From contig CAZGBY010000032.1 of the NCBI GenBank assembly GCA_964524125.1, positions 1-20,275 of the forward strand: DNA of 20,275 bases, written 5' to 3'. Numbering within the stretch: position 1 is the stretch's first letter; each line of letters begins with the position of its first letter. The notes under the pieces are model-generated. The model saw only the letters and a list, made by a program, of their open reading frames with translations. It did not search any database and was not told where the DNA came from. Both the position numbers and the translations under genes were made by a program. Positions 1-7,533 of this stretch are shown here, one piece after another. The stretch comes from CAG-307 sp964524125 (GTDB lineage: Bacteria > Bacillota_I > Bacilli_A > Acholeplasmatales > Anaeroplasmataceae).

Positions 1-1
1 A

Positions 2-1156
2 AATAAAAACATTGCTTTATTTGTAATGGGAAAACAACCTTTAGAAGAAGGTTTAAGAGTTTTAGGTGCTCATATTGATTCACCAAGAATTGATTTAAAA
101 CAAAATCCAGTTTATGAAAAATCAGGATTTGCACTTGGAGATACTCACTATTATGGTGGTATTAAAAAATATCAATGGGTAACTTGTCCTCTTGCTTTAC
201 ACGGTGTTGTATGTAAAAAAGATGGTACAACTGTAAATATTTCTATCGGAGATAATTCTGAGGATCCAGTTGTGGGTATTACTGATCTTTTAATTCATTT
301 ATCAAGTGAATTAATGCAAAAGAACGCTTCTAAAGTTATTGAAGGTGAAGACTTAGATATTACTTTAGGAAATATTCCTTTAAAAGGTGAAGAAAAAGAT
401 TCTTGTAAGGCAAACATCTTAAAATTAATCAAAGATAAATATAATATCGAAGAGGAAGATTTCATTTCAGCTGAAATTGAAATCGTACCTGCAGGACCTG
501 CTCGTGATTATGGACTTGATAGATCTATGATTGCAGGATACGGCCATGATGATAGAGTTTGTGCTTATACTTCCTTAAGGGCTATTTTAGATACTAAAGA
601 AGTCGAATATACTTCTTGTGCTATTTTGGTTGATAAGGAAGAAGTTGGATCTATTGGAGCTACTGGTGCTCAATCCGATTGGTTTAAGACAATAGTTGCG
701 ATGTTACTTGAAGCTGAAGGTAATACTAAATATACTGATTTAGCAATTACTTTTGAAAATACTAAGATGCTATCAAGTGACGTGTCTGCAGCACTTGATC
801 CTATTTACGCTTCTGCTACACCAGAATTAAATTCATGTTTCTTCGCAAATGGTATTGTATTTAATAAATATACAGGTTCTAGAGGAAAAGGCGGATGCAA
901 TGATGCAATGCCTGAATATATGGCTTGGTGTCGTAAGGTAATGGATGAAAATGATATTCATTATCAAACTGCTGAACTTGGTAAAGTTGACCTTGGTGGT
1001 GGTGGTACAATTGCATATATTTTAGGAAACTATAATATGAATGTAATTGATGCTGGTGTTCCAGTACTTAATATGCACTCTCCTATGGAAATAGTATCTA
1101 AAGCAGACGTTTATGAAGCTTATTTGGCTTATAAAGTATTTATTTCTAAAAACTAA
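2..1156 (+). CDS. M18 family aminopeptidase, 5'-truncated by the window edge
   Basis: Zinc-dependent aminopeptidase of family M18 (aspartyl aminopeptidase/aminopeptidase 1 type), a cytosolic enzyme that removes N-terminal residues from peptides. The reading frame is open from base 2, before the first ATG at 26, so the gene begins outside the window. About 384 residues are visible; the family is usually around 430-470, so roughly 80 N-terminal residues are missing. The metal-site motifs appear in family order: GAHIDSPR (nt about 68-91), GYGHDDR (about 536), DKEEVGS (about 631), SSDVSAALDP (about 775) and MHSPMEIVSKADVYEAY near the C-terminus. These supply the expected His, Asp, Glu-Glu, Asp and His ligands and catalytic residues. 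The gene converges on recN across a shared hairpin. Family assignment is firm; exact substrate preference cannot be told from the sequence. Confidence 0.93.
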   Translation, partial: NKNIALFVMGKQPLEEGLRVLGAHIDSPRIDLKQNPVYEKSGFALGDTHYYGGIKKYQWVTCPLALHGVVCKKDGTTVNISIGDNSEDPVVGITDLLIHLSSELMQKNASKVIEGEDLDITLGNIPLKGEEKDSCKANILKLIKDKYNIEEEDFISAEIEIVPAGPARDYGLDRSMIAGYGHDDRVCAYTSLRAILDTKEVEYTSCAILVDKEEVGSIGATGAQSDWFKTIVAMLLEAEGNTKYTDLAITFENTKMLSSDVSAALDPIYASATPELNSCFFANGIVFNKYTGSRGKGGCNDAMPEYMAWCRKVMDENDIHYQTAELGKVDLGGGGTIAYILGNYNMNVIDAGVPVLNMHSPMEIVSKADVYEAYLAYKVFISKN

Positions 1157-1168
1157 TATAAATATCAA

Positions 1169-1206
1169 AACATCACTTAGCATTTTAAACTAGGTGATGT
1201 TTTTTC
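1169..1206 (+). terminator. Rho-independent terminator of the aminopeptidase gene, possibly bidirectional
   Basis: A 12-bp stem (1169-1180 with 1190-1201, one G-U pair) with a 9-nt loop is followed by six T residues (1200-1205). It starts 12 bases after the aminopeptidase stop. Read on the minus strand it is followed by a shorter, interrupted T tract, so it may also end the recN transcript, whose stop codon lies 10 bases away. Confidence 0.9.
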
Positions 1207-1215
1207 TAATTATTA

Positions 1216-2895
1216 TTACTTATTATTATTAAGCAATTCTTTAGCCTGTATTATAGCTGAATTTGATATTAAATTACCACTAATCATTTTTGCAAGTTCT
1301 TCTACTACTTCATCATTATTTAAATATTTTGATTTTGAAATGGTTCTTTCATCTTTTAATTCTTTATATACATATAAATAATTGTCTGCATAAGATATTA
1401 CTTGAGGCAAATGTGATATCAATAAAACTTGACAATCTTTTGATAATTCTTTGATTTTAGAACCAATAATATTTGCGACATTTCCAGAAACTCCACTATC
1501 AATTTCATCAAATACAATAAAATCAACATTTAATTTTGATTTAAAAAACAATTTAAATGAAAACATTATTCTTGAAGCTTCTCCACCTGAAATTATACTT
1601 GACATTGGTTTTAATGGCTCACCTTTATTAGTAGATATTAAAAAATCAATATCATCTATACCTTGAGGTGAAAATATATCTTTATTTAAAGGATCTTCTA
1701 TATTTTTATTTTCAAATTCAATCTTAAATTTTGCATTTGAAATATCTAATTCATTTAAACTTTTAATAATATTTTGTTCTATATTTAATGCTATATTTTT
1801 TCTATATGAACTTAAATTATTAGCACTTATTTTTAAAGATTCATATTTTAATATAAGTTCTTCATACTTTAAATTGAGAGTTTCATCATAATTTAAAACT
1901 TTATTTATTTTAAGTTCTAATTCCTTAATGTATTTCAGTAAAGAATTAATATCACGATGATATTTAAGTTTTAAATTATTTAATTGATTAGACCTTGTTT
2001 GAAGTTCGTCTAATAAGTTTTCATTATATTCTAAATTATTAAAATTTGTTTTTAAATTAGAAAGTATATATTCAATATTATTATATGATTCTAATAATAA
2101 ATCTTTATCACTATCAAAATCTGAACTATATTTTGATATATTATCTAATTCTTTATAAGCGCTATACATATTATCTAAAGAAAAGCGTTCATTGTCTAAT
2201 AAATTAATACTTTGTTTTAACGCTTGATAGATATTATCAAAATTTACTAATTTAGAAATTTTTTTATCTAAATATTCATCTTCATTTTCTTTTAGATTCA
2301 TTGATTTTAATTCATTATATATTATTTGATTGTACTCTAGTTCTCGTTCATCTTTCTCTTTGTTTTTAATAATTGATTCATATTCATTATATGAAGCTAA
2401 ATATTGATGATATTTTAAGATATAATCATTAAATAATAAATCAAATTTAATATCATTTTTAGGGTCAATAAAATCTAAATAATTTTCTTTATTAAATAAA
2501 TTATAAGATTCTTGTTGATGATGGATCAGTCCTAGATATTTAGATAATTCTTTTAATGTTTGTAAATTTACCAATTTATTATTAATTTTTATGATTGATT
2601 TTGATTTAGAAATTTCTCTTTTTATATGAAGGTTTTCATTTAAACAAATATTATTTTCTTTTAGAAATTCTTCTATTTTAAGATTCATAGAAAAATACCC
2701 TTCAACACATGAAGATGTAAATCCATGTCTAATTTTACTTATATCAGCACGTGAGCCTAATAATAATGATATCGAACTAAAAATTAAGGATTTACCAGCG
2801 CCTGTTTTTCCAAACAATGTAGTAAATCCGCATTTTAAATCTATCGATACATCATCAATAATTCCATAATTAGTGATATGTAATTTATATAGCAT
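1216..2895 (-). CDS. recN: DNA repair protein RecN
   Basis: SMC-like ATPase acting early in double-strand-break repair. At 559 residues it matches the family length. Walker A is GKTGAGKS (29-36); the ABC signature is SGGEASR (436-442); Walker B is FIVFDEIDSG (459-468), with DE at 463-464; the switch histidine is in LLISH (H495). Between the ATPase halves lie long Lys/Glu/Asn/Leu-rich stretches typical of the coiled coil. Two motifs differ from the usual RecN: GETGAGKS has become GKTGAGKS, and the Q-loop-like IHGQHE has become IHHQQE (124-129). The start ATG is one base after the tlyA stop, and its Shine-Dalgarno GGAGGG is formed by the last codons of tlyA, so translation is probably coupled. 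It is the last gene of the nusB operon, as in many Bacillota. Function call is secure. Confidence 0.96.
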   Translation of the reverse strand: MLYKLHITNYGIIDDVSIDLKCGFTTLFGKTGAGKSLIFSSISLLLGSRADISKIRHGFTSSCVEGYFSMNLKIEEFLKENNICLNENLHIKREISKSKSIIKINNKLVNLQTLKELSKYLGLIHHQQESYNLFNKENYLDFIDPKNDIKFDLLFNDYILKYHQYLASYNEYESIIKNKEKDERELEYNQIIYNELKSMNLKENEDEYLDKKISKLVNFDNIYQALKQSINLLDNERFSLDNMYSAYKELDNISKYSSDFDSDKDLLLESYNNIEYILSNLKTNFNNLEYNENLLDELQTRSNQLNNLKLKYHRDINSLLKYIKELELKINKVLNYDETLNLKYEELILKYESLKISANNLSSYRKNIALNIEQNIIKSLNELDISNAKFKIEFENKNIEDPLNKDIFSPQGIDDIDFLISTNKGEPLKPMSSIISGGEASRIMFSFKLFFKSKLNVDFIVFDEIDSGVSGNVANIIGSKIKELSKDCQVLLISHLPQVISYADNYLYVYKELKDERTISKSKYLNNDEVVEELAKMISGNLISNSAIIQAKELLNNNK

Positions 2896-2896
2896 A

Positions 2897-3658
2897 CTAT
2901 CCCTCCAATTTATGCGAGTTTATAACTGTTTGATTAATATCAATAAACCCAGCCTTAGTTTTTGATATCAATGCTAAATATTCAATATTTCCACTACCAC
3001 CCTTTATCGGACTATATGTTAATTTATTAATATAAAGTCCTGCGTCTTTTAAATAATTATTTACATTATTTAAAACTTTAATATGTGTTTTTAAGTCTTT
3101 AATTATTCCCTTGTTAACCATTTTACCAACCTCAAATTGAGGTTTAATTAAACATATTAAACAATTGTCTTTACTCAAATATTTATTTAATGAATCAATT
3201 AAATGATTTATTGATACAAATGATACGTCCATTACTATAAAATCAATTTTATCGTCTATATTTGTATCTAAAATATTTGTATTTTCCATACTAATTACTT
3301 TTGGATTTTCTTTTAAAGTATTATTAAGTTGAAGTGTACCAACATCAACCGCATAAACTTTTGTTGCTCCGTGTTGAAGTGCACAATCAGTAAATCCACC
3401 TGTAGATGCACCTATATCTAAAACTATTTTATCTTTAAAATCTAAATTAAATTCTTGTATAGCTTTTTCAAGTTTTAAACCACCACGAGATACATATTTT
3501 AATTTATTTAAAATTGTGATTTCTGCAGATTCAATTTCAAAACTAGGAGATGTAACTTTTTTATTATTCACTAAAATATTACCATTTTTAATTTCAACTT
3601 GAGCTTTAGTTCTAGATGTAAAATAATTATTTTCTATCAAATATTTATCTAGTCTCAT
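2897..3658 (-). CDS. tlyA: TlyA-type rRNA 2'-O-methyltransferase (hemolysin A family)
   Basis: S4-domain plus FtsJ-like SAM methyltransferase; characterised TlyA enzymes methylate ribose 2'-OH groups in ribosomal RNA. The S4 RNA-binding domain covers about residues 1-60 (begins MRLDKYLIEN). The SAM-binding strand is VLDIGASTGGFTDCAL (79-94). A K-D-K-E tetrad typical of 2'-O-methyltransferases can be placed at K62, D144 (VMDVSF), K172 (LIKPQFEVG) and E226 (GNIEYL). The 253-residue length fits the family (about 250-275). Its ATG overlaps the dxs stop as ATGA (3655-3658), preceded by GGAG inside dxs. It lies between dxs and recN, the usual Bacillota position. The older hemolysin name should not be read as evidence of haemolytic activity. 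Confidence 0.94.
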   Translation of the reverse strand: MRLDKYLIENNYFTSRTKAQVEIKNGNILVNNKKVTSPSFEIESAEITILNKLKYVSRGGLKLEKAIQEFNLDFKDKIVLDIGASTGGFTDCALQHGATKVYAVDVGTLQLNNTLKENPKVISMENTNILDTNIDDKIDFIVMDVSFVSINHLIDSLNKYLSKDNCLICLIKPQFEVGKMVNKGIIKDLKTHIKVLNNVNNYLKDAGLYINKLTYSPIKGGSGNIEYLALISKTKAGFIDINQTVINSHKLEG

Positions 3659-5481
3659 TTAGAAAGCTCCTTTAGTAATGATTCATCATCTAAGTGATAT
3701 AATTTTAGTAAATAATCAATATCTCCTTGAGGTACATATGAATCAGTTGGTATAGAAAGTAAATAAAGTTTATTATTAAAGTCATTTTCATATAAATATG
3801 AAGAAATCGACTCACCTAATGAACCAGATTTAACTACTTGTTCTATAACATAAATATCTTTGTTTAAAGATATTAAATAGTTAAGCATATTTTTATCATA
3901 TGGTTTAATAAAAATAGCGTTAATAATAGTTAAATTTAAGTTATACTTATCATTTAAATTAGAAATTCTTAAAACATCATATCCATATGATATAACTGTT
4001 TTCCCATTTCCTTTTGAAATAATTTCCCAGTCTTTAGAAGAGATATCTTCTTCATTTAGTAAAATTTCATTTTTCTTAGGATATCTAATTGCAATAGGAC
4101 AATCAAGCTTAAATGCATATTTTATTAACGCACTTGTTTGCGCTATATTTTTCCCCATTGCGATATTAATATTAGGCATAGCATTTAAAAATGCTACATC
4201 ATAAATACCCTGATGAGTTGAACCATCTTCAGCTACAAGTCCTGCTCTATCAAGACCAATTACAACTGGTGTGTTACGTCTTGCAATATCATTTAAAATT
4301 TGATCATAAGCTCTTTGAGCAAATGTAGAATATATTAAAAGTGCGACTTTCTTATTACATAATGCTAAAGCACCAGCCATTGTAGCTGCATGTTCTTCTG
4401 CAATACCAACATCATATATCGATTGGGGATAAACTTTTTGAAATTTATTTAATCTATTACCTACCATTGTAGCCGGATTGATAATTGAGATATTTTCTTG
4501 TTTTTTAACCTCAATTAATGCTTGCGCTACAATTTCACTATATGAATATTCATTTTCTTGGTAAACTTTTAAAGTTTTACCGGTTTTAATATCAAAAGGA
4601 CCTATTCCATGATATGTTCCTTTTTCATCATCTTCAGCAAAGTCATACCCCTTACCTTTTTGAGTGATCAAATGAACTAAACAAGGTTTTTTAGATTTTT
4701 TGGCCCTTGATAAGATTTTAATAACCGTTTTAATGTCATTACCATCATAAGGACCATAATAATCAAATCCTATATCTTCAAACATATTGTCTGCTTGGAA
4801 GAAAGATTTTAAACCTCTTTTAATTTGATGAAATTTTCTAACTATAAATGGTGGATTTATTGTGACTAATATTTTCTTTACAAGTCTATAAAACTTAGAT
4901 GATCTCATTACATTGAACAATTTAGACGTAGCCCCAACACTTTTAGAAATACCCATTTTATTATCATTTAATATAACAATAGGTCTTTGTCCTTCTAAAG
5001 TGGTTACAAAATTTAAACCTTCAAAAGCCATACCATTTGCAATAGAAGAATCACCAATAATTGATATAACATCATTAATAGGCGCCCCTTCTTTTTTAGC
5101 AATCAAAAAACCAGCGAGTGCAGAAATACTGTTTGAACTATGACCTGATTCCCAAACATCATATTTTGATTCATCATAATTTACAAAACCACTAAGACCA
5201 TTAGTTTGTCTTAAAGAATCAAAATCTTTAGCACGTCCTGTTAATATTTTATGGACATAAGCTTGATGTCCTACATCAAATAAAAGCTTGTCATTTTCAT
5301 TATTAAATACATAATGAAGTCCTACAGTGAGTTCTACTATGCCTAAATTAGACCCTAAATGTCCTCCTGTTTTAGAAATGTGTTCTATTAAAAATTCTCT
5401 AATTTCTTGACATAACTTCTTTAATTCTTTATTATTTAGTTTTTGTAAAAATTCAGGATTTTCAATAGAATATAAATCCAT
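3655..5481 (-). CDS. dxs: 1-deoxy-D-xylulose-5-phosphate synthase
   Basis: ThDP-dependent enzyme condensing pyruvate and glyceraldehyde 3-phosphate, the first step of the MEP isoprenoid pathway and a source of precursor for thiamine and pyridoxal. At 608 residues it is full length. Visible landmarks are HLGSNLG (H41), DVGHQAYVHKILTGR (69-83), GHSSNSIS (113-120), the ThDP/Mg motif beginning IGDSS (142) and ending LNDN (171-174), the activating glutamate in DVGIAEEHA (357-365), and EDGSTHQG and AIRYPK in the transketolase C-terminal half. The ThDP motif reads GDSS where most relatives have GDG. The ATG is placed by GGTGA inside the end of xseB, 3 bases after its stop. ispA, which sits just before dxs in B. 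subtilis, is absent here. Confidence 0.96.
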   Translation of the reverse strand: MDLYSIENPEFLQKLNNKELKKLCQEIREFLIEHISKTGGHLGSNLGIVELTVGLHYVFNNENDKLLFDVGHQAYVHKILTGRAKDFDSLRQTNGLSGFVNYDESKYDVWESGHSSNSISALAGFLIAKKEGAPINDVISIIGDSSIANGMAFEGLNFVTTLEGQRPIVILNDNKMGISKSVGATSKLFNVMRSSKFYRLVKKILVTINPPFIVRKFHQIKRGLKSFFQADNMFEDIGFDYYGPYDGNDIKTVIKILSRAKKSKKPCLVHLITQKGKGYDFAEDDEKGTYHGIGPFDIKTGKTLKVYQENEYSYSEIVAQALIEVKKQENISIINPATMVGNRLNKFQKVYPQSIYDVGIAEEHAATMAGALALCNKKVALLIYSTFAQRAYDQILNDIARRNTPVVIGLDRAGLVAEDGSTHQGIYDVAFLNAMPNINIAMGKNIAQTSALIKYAFKLDCPIAIRYPKKNEILLNEEDISSKDWEIISKGNGKTVISYGYDVLRISNLNDKYNLNLTIINAIFIKPYDKNMLNYLISLNKDIYVIEQVVKSGSLGESISSYLYENDFNNKLYLLSIPTDSYVPQGDIDYLLKLYHLDDESLLKELSK

Positions 5482-5484
5482 AAT

Positions 5485-5709
5485 TTATTCACCTTTACAT
5501 TCAAAATTTTCAAGACCATTTTCAGTCATTTTAAGCGCTACAAGTTTTTCATTTTTATCTAATATATCATAACACTTTTTTGATAGTTCAACACCTTTTG
5601 TATAAGATGAAACCGCATCATCTAATGATATATTTTTATCTTCTAATTTTCTAATAACATTTTCAAAATCACTAATTAATTCTTCAAATGTTTTTTCTTT
5701 ATTTTCCAT
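5485..5709 (-). CDS. xseB: Exodeoxyribonuclease VII small subunit
   Basis: Small subunit of exonuclease VII, which degrades single-stranded DNA together with XseA. The 74-residue protein (MENKEKTFEELISDFENV...) has the conserved two-helix pattern: an N-terminal FEELI..FE.VIRKLE segment, then SLDDAVSSYTKGVELSKKC. I chose the ATG at 5709 because it sits 9 bases after GGAG. Two in-frame codons further upstream (TTG at 5718, ATG at 5715) lie directly on or 3 bases from that site, too close to use it. The gene overlaps the end of xseA by 11 bases, and its own 3' end carries the dxs ribosome binding site, so translation along xseA-xseB-dxs is probably coupled. Confidence 0.92.
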   Translation of the reverse strand: MENKEKTFEELISDFENVIRKLEDKNISLDDAVSSYTKGVELSKKCYDILDKNEKLVALKMTENGLENFECKGE

Positions 5710-6907
5710 TTGCATCAACTCCTAAAACTTTACAATTTATTTTGCCATCATTTAAATTTAAAGAAATATTATCATCTTCTTTAACATCAGATACAGAACG
5801 TATAACCTTACCATTTAAATAAGGAATACTATATCCCTTATCCATAATTGTCAAAGGAGATAGAGCATTTAGTTTTTCATTAAGTAAATTATATTTTAAA
5901 CGTTTATCATTTAAATAATTAGTAATTAATAAATTAAGTCTATCATTTAAATAAGATAATTGTTTTTTTATGTTTTGCAATTTAACTGTTGGATTTAAAT
6001 TATCTAAATGTCTATCTAAATATAGTATTTCATTTTTCTTATTATTAATAATTACTTTAATATTATGTTCAATTCTACCTTTAGCTTGATTAATATAATC
6101 TTTCAAACTATCTTTAGAAGGTGTTGCGATTTCGGCTGCGGCAGTTGGAGTTGCGGCTCTTCTATCAGCTACAAAATCAGCAATTGTAAAATCAACTTCA
6201 TGTCCAACTGCAGAAATTATGGGAATCTGGCTATTATAAATAGCTTGTGCAACTATTCGTTCATTAAATGCCCATAAATCTTCAATGGAACCTCCACCAC
6301 GTCCACAAATGATTACATCGCATAATTTATCTTGATTAGCTTTTATAATTTGTTTAACTATTGATTCTTTAGCTCCTTCACCTTGAACTAAAGCTGGATA
6401 TAATATTACCTTACACATTGGAAATCTTCTACCAATAGTATTTAGAACATCATGAATTGCCGCACCTGTTGGTGATGTAATAACACCTACAACAGAAGGA
6501 AGCCTTGGTATAGGTCTTTTATGACGTTCATCGAAATACCCTTGTGCTTGAAGTTCTCTTTTTAACTGTTCGTAGGCCAAATATAGATCTCCAATACCAT
6601 CTGATTTCATTTCTTTAACAACTATTTGATAAACACCTGATGCTTCATATACTGTAACTTGACCTCTTACATATACTTTCATACCATCTTTAGGTTCAAA
6701 TTTAACTTTAGAAGCGGATGATGAAAACATCATCGCAGTTATTTGTGCATCATCATCTTTTAAAGTAAAGTAAAAGTGTCCTCTAGAATGATGTTTGAAA
6801 TTTGATATTTCACCTTCAAGTAAAACATCTTTTAAATGATGATCATTATCAAATTTATATTTAATATATTTAGTTAAGGCTGTTACGGTCAAATATTTTT
6901 CTTCCAT
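5699..6907 (-). CDS. xseA: Exodeoxyribonuclease VII large subunit
   Basis: Catalytic subunit of exonuclease VII (single-strand-specific, bidirectional exonuclease in recombination and repair). Residues about 1-100 are the OB-fold DNA-binding domain (LTKYIKYKFDND... HFYFTLKDDDAQI). The catalytic domain follows with GVITSPTGAAIHDVL (about 140-155), CGRGGGSIEDLWAFN (about 200-215) and SAVGHEVDFTIADFVADRRA (about 230-250). From about residue 265 a Lys/Leu/Asn-rich helical stretch forms the coiled coil to which XseB binds. The 402 residues are somewhat short for the family (about 400-455), the loss being in the coiled-coil part. Start at 6907 is supported by AAGGTG 5 bases upstream. It lies 26 bases after nusB; folD, which separates the two in B. 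subtilis, is missing. Confidence 0.96.
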   Translation of the reverse strand: MEEKYLTVTALTKYIKYKFDNDHHLKDVLLEGEISNFKHHSRGHFYFTLKDDDAQITAMMFSSSASKVKFEPKDGMKVYVRGQVTVYEASGVYQIVVKEMKSDGIGDLYLAYEQLKRELQAQGYFDERHKRPIPRLPSVVGVITSPTGAAIHDVLNTIGRRFPMCKVILYPALVQGEGAKESIVKQIIKANQDKLCDVIICGRGGGSIEDLWAFNERIVAQAIYNSQIPIISAVGHEVDFTIADFVADRRAATPTAAAEIATPSKDSLKDYINQAKGRIEHNIKVIINNKKNEILYLDRHLDNLNPTVKLQNIKKQLSYLNDRLNLLITNYLNDKRLKYNLLNEKLNALSPLTIMDKGYSIPYLNGKVIRSVSDVKEDDNISLNLNDGKINCKVLGVDANGK

Positions 6908-6933
6908 TAAAACACCTTCTTATAATTATGTTA

Positions 6934-7323
6934 TTATTTATATATTTTACTAGCAATCTTATCAAGCAAACGGTTGTTAAATCTAACTGCTTTTTTATCT
7001 CCTGAATCAGTATATTCTTTAGTCAATTCTAAAGCCTCATTAATTACAATAGTCTTAGCTTCATTTGATTTCATTTCACAAACTGCAAGTCTAATAATTT
7101 GTAAATCAACAGAATTTAATCTATTAATATGATAATTTTCAAGTGATTCTTCAATTAGCATATCAATATTTTCTTTATCATGTAATACCTTACTTGCAAA
7201 TAACATTGCATCTTCAGATACATTTTCTACCGAATCTTTAGCTTCTTCTAAAGTTACTTTCATAAAATCTACGTTATATAATAATTGAATAGCCATTTCA
7301 CGACTTTTATGTCTTGATATCAT
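6934..7323 (-). CDS. nusB: Transcription antitermination factor NusB
   Basis: Small all-helical RNA-binding protein that, with NusE (S10), binds boxA RNA and promotes antitermination, mainly on rRNA operons. The 129-residue product begins MISRHKSREMAIQLLYNVDF, matching the conserved NusB N-terminus; later landmarks are VDLQIIRLAVCEM and TIVINEALELTKEYTDSGDKKAVRFNNRLLDKI, both strongly NusB-like. The start at 7323 is chosen over an in-frame ATG at 7374 because GAGG lies 8 bases before it and an extended -10 promoter (7352-7360) falls between the two ATGs, so the longer form would begin upstream of its own promoter. It is the first gene of the six-gene operon that runs to recN. Confidence 0.95.
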   Translation of the reverse strand: MISRHKSREMAIQLLYNVDFMKVTLEEAKDSVENVSEDAMLFASKVLHDKENIDMLIEESLENYHINRLNSVDLQIIRLAVCEMKSNEAKTIVINEALELTKEYTDSGDKKAVRFNNRLLDKIASKIYK

Positions 7324-7351
7324 AATTAGTACCTCATTTCTTATATGTTTT

Positions 7352-7380
7352 AGTATACCATATTTTAGATTCAATTAAAA
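7352..7380 (-). promoter_or_regulatory. Extended -10 promoter immediately upstream of nusB
   Basis: On the minus strand TGG-TATACT (7352-7360) is an extended -10 element with a near-consensus hexamer. The position 17 bases upstream (7375-7380) reads TTTTAA, a poor -35, which is acceptable when TGn is present. The predicted transcription start leaves a leader of about 20 nt carrying the GAGG of nusB. Confidence 0.65.
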
Positions 7381-7390
7381 GTTATATAAC

Positions 7391-7427
7391 AAAAAAGCAG
7401 CAAAAAAAGATATAACAATTTTACTGC
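7391..7427 (-). terminator. Terminator-like hairpin between ftsZ and nusB
   Basis: On the minus strand GCAGTAAAA (7419-7427) pairs with TTTTGCTGC (7397-7405), 9 bp with one G-U pair, a 13-nt AT-rich loop, and then six T residues (7391-7396). It lies downstream of the good ftsZ terminator and of a separate promoter (7452-7480), and upstream of the nusB promoter. It is weaker than the other terminators here because most of the pairs are A-U. Confidence 0.55.
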
Positions 7428-7446
7428 GTATTTACTCTTATCGTCA
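7391..7446 (-). ncRNA. Candidate short leader or small RNA upstream of nusB
   Basis: A transcript of about 55 nt is predicted from the promoter at 7452-7480 to the hairpin at 7391-7427. It could be a free small RNA, or an attenuated leader of the nusB operon from which some transcripts read through. It contains an 8-codon ATG-to-TAA frame (7421-7447) starting almost at the predicted transcription start, whose last codons overlap the 5' arm of the hairpin; there is no room for a ribosome binding site. This is inference from signal spacing only; no known RNA family is recognised. Confidence 0.28.
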
Positions 7447-7451
7447 TCTAA

Positions 7452-7480
7452 ATATTAACATACATTTGTTTTAATATCAA
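7452..7480 (-). promoter_or_regulatory. Promoter upstream of the short transcript before nusB
   Basis: On the minus strand TTGATA (7475-7480) and TAATAT (7452-7457) are separated by exactly 17 bases, and TGT directly precedes the -10, giving an extended -10. It lies just after the T tract of the ftsZ terminator and would begin transcription near 7445, toward the 7391-7427 hairpin and nusB. Confidence 0.55.
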
Positions 7481-7490
7481 CTACATAATT

Positions 7491-7523
7491 AAAAAAATTA
7501 GACACTCAAAACTGAATGTCTAA
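7491..7523 (-). terminator. Rho-independent terminator of ftsZ
   Basis: On the minus strand an 11-bp stem (7513-7523 with 7498-7508, one G-U pair) with a 4-nt loop is followed by seven T residues (7491-7497). It begins 10 bases after the ftsZ stop codon and is one of the clearest terminators in the window. Confidence 0.92.
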
Positions 7524-7533
7524 TCATCATAAT

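Noticed and set aside
1451..1666. 71-codon plus-strand open frame inside recN
   Set aside because: Antisense shadow of a well-supported RecN; no family resemblance and no ribosome binding site.
3655..3658. Mycoplasma-type code (TGA as tryptophan)
   Set aside because: dxs ends in TGA exactly at the tlyA start, and tryptophan codons in these genes are TGG.
4913..5143. 76-codon plus-strand open frame inside dxs
   Set aside because: Antisense shadow of the conserved ThDP-binding region of Dxs.
6065..6277. 70-codon plus-strand open frame inside xseA
   Set aside because: Antisense to the conserved catalytic motifs of XseA; composition not protein-like.
7324..7374. 17-residue N-terminal extension of NusB
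   Set aside because: It would begin upstream of the extended -10 promoter, while the ATG at 7323 has GAGG and the conserved NusB N-terminus.
7391..7523. Reading both hairpins simply as a tandem ftsZ terminator
   Set aside because: Not excluded, but a well-spaced promoter lies between them, so I report the second hairpin as part of a separate unit.
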